A stretch of DNA of 32,373 bases. Source: CAYOHP01 sp964403795 [NCBI: uncultured bacterium] (GTDB lineage: Bacteria; Muiribacteriota; UBA6191; CAZXTJ01). The notes under the pieces are model-generated. The model saw only the letters and a list, made by a program, of their open reading frames with translations, was not told where the DNA came from and did not search any database. The translations under genes were made by a program, and so were the position numbers. Each line of letters begins with the position of its first letter. Position 1 is the stretch's first letter. Positions 31,489 through 32,373 of the stretch are shown here, piece by piece. The stretch is taken from positions 1 to 32,373 of the forward strand of contig CAYOHP010000068.1 of the NCBI GenBank assembly GCA_964403795.1, read 5' to 3'.

Positions 31489-32373
31489 ATGGCACGAGCA
31501 CCCAGGCTCTCTCCCCGAAGCGGCGGGGTCGGACCGCGCCTGCTGTCGGGAACCGGATTCGGCCCTCCTCCCGGCAAGGGAGGCGACGACGAGATGGTCC
31601 TGGAGGACTATCTCCGCGAGGTGGCACGTCATCCGGTCCTTCCCCATGACCAGCAGGTCCGCCTGGCGGTCGCCGCCCAGGGAGGCGATCAGGACGCGGA
31701 ACACGCCCTGGTCCGCTCCAACCTGAGGTTGGTCCTGGCCATGGCCGTCAGGTACCGGGGACGAGGTCTCCCGCTCGCCGATCTGGTCCAGGAGGGAAAC
31801 CACGGCCTGATGCAGGCGGTCTCCCGCTTCGACCCGGGCAAGGAGGTCCGCTTCTCCACCTACGCCCTGTGGTGGATCCGCCAGAGCCTGGAACGGTCGG
31901 TGGCCAACCAGAGCCGGACCATCCGCCTCCCGATCCACTTCCGGGAACGGATCACCCGGATCCGGCGGGCCCGGGAGGATCTGTCGCGGGTCCTGGGTCG
32001 GGACCCGAGCCTGGAGGAGCTGGCCGAACGGGTCCACCTGGCACCCCACAAGGTCCGGGACGCGGTGGAGAACCAAGGGGATGCCCTGAGCCTCGACGTG
32101 CGGGCGGGCGAGGAGAGCGAGGGGGCGGCATTCCAGGAGCGGGTGCCGATGGCCCAGGAGAGCGACCCGGGGCGCTTCCTCGATCTCATGCAGAAGCGCC
32201 GCGAGGTGCGCACCATGCTCGGACAGCTCGATCCCAAGGAGCGGACCGTGCTCGAGCGCCGCTACGGTCTGCAGGACGGGCGCAGCCGTACCCTCGAAGA
32301 GGTGGGCAAGACCCTGCGGATCACCCGGGAGCGGGTGCGCCAGATCGAGGCCAAGGCCCTGCGCAAGATGCGC
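31489..32373 (+). CDS. RNA polymerase sigma-70 family factor, RpoD/RpoS group (partial at window end)
   Basis: 295 residues are visible, starting at an ATG with GGAGG 11 nt upstream, and the frame runs off the window. There is no long region 1.1. Region 1.2 (DYLREVARHPVLPHDQQVRL) starts near residue 40. Region 2 holds DLVQEGNHGLMQAVSRFDP and the melting motif RFSTYALWWIRQSLERSVANQ. Region 3 is ERITRIRRAREDLSRVLGR, and region 4.2 ends TRERVRQIEAKALRKMR. In region 2.4 the position equal to E. coli RpoD T440 is Glu (RQSLER), as in RpoS, and RTIRLPIHF follows. It is therefore a group 2 (RpoS-like) or divergent primary factor. Its 137-nt upstream gap contains TAGGGT at 31360-31365 but no convincing promoter. 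Confidence 0.92.
   Translation, partial: MARAPRLSPRSGGVGPRLLSGTGFGPPPGKGGDDEMVLEDYLREVARHPVLPHDQQVRLAVAAQGGDQDAEHALVRSNLRLVLAMAVRYRGRGLPLADLVQEGNHGLMQAVSRFDPGKEVRFSTYALWWIRQSLERSVANQSRTIRLPIHFRERITRIRRAREDLSRVLGRDPSLEELAERVHLAPHKVRDAVENQGDALSLDVRAGEESEGAAFQERVPMAQESDPGRFLDLMQKRREVRTMLGQLDPKERTVLERRYGLQDGRSRTLEEVGKTLRITRERVRQIEAKALRKMR

Overview
The window is very G+C-rich (about 70% by eye) and densely coded on both strands, with many overlapping start and stop codons. It suggests a diderm bacterium with a large signalling repertoire: Hanks-type kinases, two FHA-GAF adenylate cyclases, an orphan chemoreceptor-like protein, a PilZ domain, an AsmA/TamB-type envelope protein, lipoprotein and pseudopilin signals, and prokaryotic RING-like proteins. 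A high-GC planctomycete, myxobacterium or relative would fit, but no 16S or other decisive marker is present, so this is a weak guess.

Layout. (1) 2-11918, plus strand: 3' end of a biotin carboxylase gene, a predicted pseudokinase, an active-looking Ser/Thr kinase, an FHA-GAF-adenylate cyclase and a 1514-aa AsmA/TamB-like protein, all closely spaced. (2) 11924-14426, minus strand: a small membrane protein followed by two tandem paralogues built as zinc ribbon, membrane segments, beta-rich domain and C-terminal RING-like domain. (3) 14520-19092, plus: sulfate activation (cysC, cysD, cysN-cysC fusion) with an overlapping membrane-anchored endonuclease/exonuclease/phosphatase-family protein. (4) 19106-22952: a low-molecular-weight protein tyrosine phosphatase (minus) divergent from a chemoreceptor-like protein (plus), then a second cyclase with FHA-GAF-cyclase-PilZ architecture. 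(5) 22956-26318, minus: four overlapping genes for a lipoprotein, a pseudopilin, an ABC ATPase and an ABC-2 permease. (6) 26552-30349, plus: a thermolysin/fungalysin-like metalloprotease and a subtilase with a TPR-like tail, separated by a strong hairpin and a good promoter that overlaps an operator-like dyad. (7) 30476-32373, plus: an unknown membrane protein and a sigma-70 family factor cut by the window end.

How it may work together. In region 1 the active kinase could phosphorylate threonines that the neighbouring FHA domain reads, tying extracytoplasmic sensing by the kinase tails to cAMP production. The pseudokinase would act as sensor or allosteric partner. The second cyclase adds a PilZ domain with intact c-di-GMP motifs, a possible link between c-di-GMP and cAMP. 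In region 3 the standalone APS kinase is canonical, while the copy fused to CysN has lost several conserved positions.

At the DNA level, six genes that begin a transcription unit carry a TANNNT box just upstream of the start codon (exactly 7 nt in five cases, 9 nt in one) and most lack a Shine-Dalgarno sequence. This strongly suggests leaderless mRNAs alongside ordinary leadered genes. No tRNA, rRNA, CRISPR array or insertion sequence was seen, and no stretch over 300 bases lacks a gene.
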